Source of the DNA: Flavobacteriales bacterium
Lineage (GTDB): Bacteria; Bacteroidota; Bacteroidia; Flavobacteriales_D; Sanyastnellaceae
DNA length: 9,848 nucleotides
Reading direction: 5' to 3'
Assembly (NCBI GenBank): GCA_030728235.1
Contig: JANRAA010000124.1
Span: 19,977-29,824 of the forward strand
Part shown: piece after piece, positions 6,801 to 9,848 of the stretch
Numbering within the stretch: the first letter of the stretch is position 1
Layout of the letters: each line of letters begins with the position of its first letter
Program-made: the position numbers and the translations under genes
The notes under the pieces: model-generated
Database searches by the model: none
The model's input: only the letters and a program-made list of their open reading frames with translations
Told to the model about the DNA's origin: nothing

Positions 6801-7525
6801 ACTTCGGAACTGTGAAAGGTTTAACTGTTTCATACGACTTACGTCGCACAGGAAACGTTCGCTTGAACACTTCTTACACATTGCAGTTTGCTGACGGTAC
6901 TGGTTCAACAACAACAACCGCTTTGGCATTGATCAACGCTGGTTTGCCAAACCTACGCACCATCAACCCATTCAACTATGACCAACGTCACCGTATCGTG
7001 ACTACTTTGGATTATCGTTACGGGTCTGGCAAGACTTACAATGGTCCAGTTTTCAAAGACAAGCAGATTTTCGCCAATACAGGTGTTAACTTCATTGCCA
7101 ACCTTGGTTCTGGAACACCTTACACAGCTTCTACCATTGCAACCCCTATCACAGGTGAAATCTCTCCTAGTACTCAGGGATCTATCAACGGTAGCCGTTT
7201 GCCTTGGCAGTTTACACTCGACATGAACCTTGATCGTAACTTCACCCTCACATTTGGTGGAGAAGGTGAAGCTGCTAAATCAGTGAATCTGAACGTTTAT
7301 TTATGGGTTTCAAACGTTTTGAATACACGCAACATCAATGGAGTTTACCGCTTCACTGGTGTTTCTGATGACGATGGTTACCTTGCTGCAGCGCAATACC
7401 AGCCGCTAATCAATTCTCAGAACTCTCCTGCTTCTTTCCGCAATTATTACAGCATGTTTGTAGATAATCCTTTTAACCTCGGCGTTCCTAGAACCATTCG
7501 CTTGGGTGTGAAACTTGACTTCTAA
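3842..7525 (+). CDS. TonB-dependent outer-membrane receptor with carboxypeptidase-regulatory-like N-domain
   Basis: This complete 1227-residue protein takes up an unidentified ligand across the outer membrane using energy from TonB/ExbBD. Residues 1-22 are a signal peptide ending VVYGQ. Residues about 27-110 form a CarboxypepD_reg-like beta-sandwich (GTLKGKVTDSESGEPLPFVNV, then TDFDGEFTIKPITPGTYDV and YSYVGY). LEEVEVVEYSVPLID (113-127) follows in the place of a TonB box. The plug is about 130-228, with VTREDIDKMPGRD, EITIRGARPDGTWVYIDGVKI, and EVSVLTGGIPANIGDATGGVMNI. The rest is a barrel with long Asn/Asp-rich loops; NPFNYDQRHRI and a final LGVKLDF with terminal Phe are typical of receptors of this class. 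It is larger than classical siderophore receptors (about 700 residues). It belongs to the regulatory-domain receptors common in Bacteroidota, including Oar-like ones. No SusD gene follows; the neighbour is a large exported protein 12 bases downstream. Family very sure, substrate unknown. Confidence 0.96.
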   Translation: MSRKIYLLLLLSLFVSPVVYGQAGAGTLKGKVTDSESGEPLPFVNVVVFLNGNQITGANTDFDGEFTIKPITPGTYDVLYSYVGYNTKRITGVKIVSNKIQFANAALSSGIQLEEVEVVEYSVPLIDRDGGASGGTVTREDIDKMPGRDAASLATTVAGVSTAGTGGEITIRGARPDGTWVYIDGVKIRGSSALPKSAIQEVSVLTGGIPANIGDATGGVMNISLRSSSSKWFGGFEVISSGFKTGETAVGLDRYGYNLIEGVVSGPIAFKKDENGVKGDPLLGLFVSGNYTSQVDPRPTFGGVYRMKESSRQGLIDNPLRQNISSNGEVNGALFNAEFLTADDFEKIPTRLNVGNQSANLVAKVDVNTSSTMSLTFGATGAFSRNHGFSYSGMLANAENNIENTNFDWRVYGKFSQRFNNEEEEGVEASNLKNIFYTVMADYSRSFNRSQDDTHKDDFMKYGHVGTFDLYQQNSYEFNPARQAFVHVGWEDTLVTFAPSTYNPELAAINNQYFGLFDYQEYDPNDRGPYSGLLEVRNGNAILNGQTPPSIYNLWDYFGTQANNYSLTDNSQFRITAAGSGDIGDHAFQVGFEYEQRKDAFYSLAPTGLWTLARLYTNSHIKQIDVSDSTITNIGTDQYITYDRLIGSGQFEFDRNLREALGLNPDGNDFLNVDALDPEQFTIDMFGADDLLNQGNNVVLYSGYNAHGEKQNGRPTIEDFFNETNDQGFRTRPIGAYEPVYISGYVMDKFTFDDIIFNVGVRIDRFDANQPVLKDPFVIGEAYTVGDIQGDLINSLDNSIIVPSNIGNDYVVYVDDIENPTSIVGYRNENQWFNSNGTEISDPDLIASTNGFPAPWLVGGADAELTSSAFKDYTPQVNIMPRIAFSFNISDEAVFFAHYDILTQRPTGNNRFSPIDYLFIEARNELISNPDLRPTKTIDYELGFQQVLSRTSSLKISAFYRELRDMIQVRQFAGAYPRPYRAFGNLDFGTVKGLTVSYDLRRTGNVRLNTSYTLQFADGTGSTTTTALALINAGLPNLRTINPFNYDQRHRIVTTLDYRYGSGKTYNGPVFKDKQIFANTGVNFIANLGSGTPYTASTIATPITGEISPSTQGSINGSRLPWQFTLDMNLDRNFTLTFGGEGEAAKSVNLNVYLWVSNVLNTRNINGVYRFTGVSDDDGYLAAAQYQPLINSQNSPASFRNYYSMFVDNPFNLGVPRTIRLGVKLDF

Positions 7526-7528
7526 GGA
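7524..7528 (+). promoter_or_regulatory. Shine-Dalgarno-like AAGGA overlapping the receptor stop codon
   Basis: AAGGA at 7524-7528 shares two bases with the TAA stop of the receptor (7523-7525) and lies nine bases before ATG 7538. Shine-Dalgarno sites are weak or absent in most Bacteroidota genes, so a match at usable spacing supports 7538 over the in-frame ATGs at 7562 and 7571. It also suggests that ribosomes finishing the receptor reload onto the next gene. Confidence 0.45.
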
Positions 7529-7537
7529 ATATTTAAC

Positions 7538-9848
7538 ATGAACATTAAAATTTCAGACACCATGAAGGCAATGAATAAAGGAATCGCTTTTTTGTTTGCA
7601 GTTTTGCTAGGACTACCTGGTTTTGCATACAAATATGAAGGTGGGTTGGTTAACTCCAACAATGGTGGTCAAAACACCTCAATAGACAATACACGGGCAG
7701 CGCAATGTGCTCCTGCTACTGGTATTCGTGATCTTGAATGGAACAACGTAAGGGCTCGTATCGAAACCGGTGGTTCTATGTGGCAAGACCGCGCCAATAG
7801 CCGTGCAGCATACATCGTTCCGGCTTCTGGTGACGTTAGTTCACTTTACGCTGGTGCACTTTGGATGGGGGGTATTGCACCTGATGGACAGCTTAAAATG
7901 GCTGCAGTTACTTTCCGTGCTAACGGTAACGACTTTTGGACTGGACCTCTCACAAATGATGGAACGGCAGAAGTTGATGAAGTAACTTGTGAATTGTGGG
8001 ACAGGTTCTTTGTGAGCCAGCGAGCTGATGCTCAGCGTCACCGTCAATATTTCGAATGTTTGGCCGATCCTGATTGTGATCTTGAAGCGAACGAATTGAC
8101 AGGTTATTCAATTCCTTCTTACTTCTATGATTACCCAGCACACGGTTCAACAGCTTTGGGTCAAGACTACTACTTGGCTCCTTTCTTCGATTACGATTTG
8201 AATGGTGCGTATGACCCAAACTCTGGAGACTATCCGCTATACGACTTCTTGCAAGACATCAACTGCGCTGAACGTCGTCGCACAGACCAAGTTCCTCTTT
8301 TTGGTGACCAAACGTTCTTCTGGATCTTCAACGATAAAGGTAACGTTCACTCTGAATCTCAAGGTGAGCCGATCGGTATGGAAATCCGCGCTCAAGCGTT
8401 TGCTTTCTCTACTCAAGATGAGATCAACAACATGACGTTCTACAACTATGTGATGATCAACCAGGGTACACAAACACTGGGTCAGACATATTTTGGGACA
8501 TGGGTTGATGCCGATTTGGGATCTTCAATCGATGACTATGTTGGGTGTGATGTTCAACGCGGTCTTGGATACTGTTACAATGGTGATGCATTCGATGAGC
8601 CTACAACATCTTCTCCTGGTTACGGTCTGAATCCTCCTGCTGTTGGTGTCGACTTCTTTGAAGGCCCATACCAAGATGCAGATGGCATTGACAACCCTAT
8701 TACGACCAACTTCAGCGATGCTGTTGACTCATTAGGTATACCTTATCAAGGTATTGGTATTGGTTACGGTGACGATGTTATCGACAACGAACGTTTTGGT
8801 ATGCGTCGTTTCGTATACTACAACATTGGTTCTAACCCTATCAACGGTGAGCCTACAACACCTCCTCACTTCTACAACTACATGAATGGTATTTGGAAGA
8901 ACAACCTGAAAATGACCTACGGTGGTACAGGTATTGGTGGTGAAATTGAAGCTGACTATATGTTCCCTGGAGATACCGATCCGAATGATTGGGGTACACA
9001 CGGAATTGCTGTGGATGATTGGACAGAGCAAACTGCTGGTAACCCTCCTGGTGACCGTCGTTTTATTCAAGCTGCTGGTCCTTTTACTCTTGCTCCTGGT
9101 GATTACAACAACATTACTGTAGGTGTTGTTTGGGCACGCGCCACAGGCGGTGATCCTTTCGAATCTGTGCGATTGGTGCGTGAAGCAGATGATAAAGCTC
9201 AAGCGCTTTTCGACAACTGTTTTGAAATCGTTTCAGGTCCTGACGCTCCAGACGTTACCGTTCAAGAGTTAGAAAATGAAATCATTCTTTATCTAACAAA
9301 CGAAAACTTAGTATCGAACAACTATCAAGAAACATACCTTCAGTTTGACCCAGGAATTCCAGGTGAACTGGCTGATGGCACTCAATTGGATACGCTAACC
9401 CGTTCGTATATCTTCCAAGGTTACCAAGTTTACCAATTGAAAGATGAATTGGTATCTGTTTCTGACTTGAATGATATCGATAAAGCTCGCTTGATCTTCA
9501 CTACTGATGTTCGAGACGGAATAACGCAGATCATCAACTACGACCTAGATCCTGAAATTGGACTTCCTGTTCCTACTTTAAAGGCAAATGGTTCTGATGA
9601 TGGTATCCAACACAGTTTCCAAATCAAGCAAGATGCTTTTGCGACGGGTGATAATGCGCTGATCAACCACAAGACCTATTACTTCATGGTTTTAGCTTAT
9701 GGTTACAACAACTATCAGACGTACAATCCTGTTTCTGGTAATGGTCAAGATGAGCAATATAAGTCTTCTCGATCTGCTGCTGGTGGTTCTAAAATCCGCG
9801 TTTACACTGCCATCCCTCACAAACCATCTCCTGAAGCGGGAGGTACCA
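7538..9848 (+). CDS. Large exported Bacteroidota protein of unknown function paired with the receptor, 3' end outside the window
   Basis: The frame is open from ATG 7538 to the window edge, giving 770 visible residues and no stop. Other possible starts are ATG 7562 and 7571. NKGIAFLFAVLLGLPGFA (residues 13-30) is a signal peptide. I recognise this as a widespread but uncharacterised Bacteroidota protein, often annotated only as a type IX secretion target. Conserved-looking stretches are GGSMWQDRANSRAAYIVP (78-95), LYAGALWMGG (103-112), GQDYYLAPFFDYDLNGAYDP (208-227), GDQTFFWIFNDKGNVHSESQ (256-275), YVGCDVQRGLGYCYNGD (334-350), VGVDFFEGPYQDADGIDNP (369-387) and NERFGMRRF (417-425). DYDLNGAYDPNSGDYP is an Asp/Asn-rich loop that could bind calcium. 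Eight cysteines are visible (57, 151, 174, 180, 243, 337, 346, 561), so disulfides are possible. The region after about 565 looks like beta-sandwich modules (YQVYQLKDE; KTYYFMVLAYGYNNY). A C-terminal sorting domain, if present, lies outside. Coding sure, function unknown. Confidence 0.9.
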   Translation, partial: MNIKISDTMKAMNKGIAFLFAVLLGLPGFAYKYEGGLVNSNNGGQNTSIDNTRAAQCAPATGIRDLEWNNVRARIETGGSMWQDRANSRAAYIVPASGDVSSLYAGALWMGGIAPDGQLKMAAVTFRANGNDFWTGPLTNDGTAEVDEVTCELWDRFFVSQRADAQRHRQYFECLADPDCDLEANELTGYSIPSYFYDYPAHGSTALGQDYYLAPFFDYDLNGAYDPNSGDYPLYDFLQDINCAERRRTDQVPLFGDQTFFWIFNDKGNVHSESQGEPIGMEIRAQAFAFSTQDEINNMTFYNYVMINQGTQTLGQTYFGTWVDADLGSSIDDYVGCDVQRGLGYCYNGDAFDEPTTSSPGYGLNPPAVGVDFFEGPYQDADGIDNPITTNFSDAVDSLGIPYQGIGIGYGDDVIDNERFGMRRFVYYNIGSNPINGEPTTPPHFYNYMNGIWKNNLKMTYGGTGIGGEIEADYMFPGDTDPNDWGTHGIAVDDWTEQTAGNPPGDRRFIQAAGPFTLAPGDYNNITVGVVWARATGGDPFESVRLVREADDKAQALFDNCFEIVSGPDAPDVTVQELENEIILYLTNENLVSNNYQETYLQFDPGIPGELADGTQLDTLTRSYIFQGYQVYQLKDELVSVSDLNDIDKARLIFTTDVRDGITQIINYDLDPEIGLPVPTLKANGSDDGIQHSFQIKQDAFATGDNALINHKTYYFMVLAYGYNNYQTYNPVSGNGQDEQYKSSRSAAGGSKIRVYTAIPHKPSPEAGGT

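Noticed and set aside
8732..9202. 156-codon open frame on the minus strand
   Set aside because: It lies wholly antisense to the well-supported receptor-partner gene. Its product is rich in Thr, Val and Arg without motifs, as expected from reverse-reading GGT/GTT/AAC-rich codons.
1..9848. Search for CRISPR arrays, tRNA or rRNA genes, insertion sequences, integrases and toxin-antitoxin or defence genes
   Set aside because: No regularly spaced direct repeats, cloverleaf-like segments, transposase or integrase motifs, or terminal inverted repeats with target duplications were seen on either strand.

Overview
The window looks like part of a Bacteroidota chromosome, most likely from the Flavobacteriia/Flavobacteriales. 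The evidence is a TonB-dependent receptor with an N-terminal carboxypeptidase-regulatory-like domain, a large exported partner of a kind seen in Bacteroidota, signal peptides ending in GQ or ADAQ, a promoter of the TTTG-N19-TAnnTTTG type, and weak or absent Shine-Dalgarno sites. The genus cannot be fixed from this sequence. Every supported gene lies on the + strand.

Region 1 (1-3581) is a tightly packed cluster of four genes for exported proteins. It holds the 3' part of a small DUF4177-like exported protein (ends at 352). Next is a 698-residue DUF255/YyaL/SPATA20-type protein (thioredoxin-like domain plus alpha/alpha barrel) that appears to be a lipoprotein (353-2449). Then come an unrecognised secreted beta-rich protein whose start overlaps the DUF255 gene by 26 bases (2424-3275) and a 97-residue, very basic secreted protein (3288-3581). 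The spacings (zero gap, 26-base overlap, 12-base gap) suggest one transcript.

Region 2 (3582-3841) is a 260-base intergenic stretch. It holds a good Bacteroidota-type promoter (-33 TTTG, 19-base spacer, -7 TATCTTTA) and three short inverted repeats, one of which covers the -33 element.

Region 3 (3842-9848) is a two-gene unit. A complete 1227-residue outer-membrane TonB-dependent receptor is followed 12 bases later by a large exported protein, of which 770 residues are visible before the window ends. Both genes favour CGT/CGC, GGT and AAC/TTC codons, which suggests strong expression. They probably form an outer-membrane uptake or surface complex, but the substrate cannot be read from the sequence. 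The partner is not a recognisable SusD. Nothing here amounts to a clear new defence, mobile or RNA system. The most interesting elements are the receptor/partner pair, the lipoprotein form of the DUF255 protein with its unusual start, and the structured promoter region.
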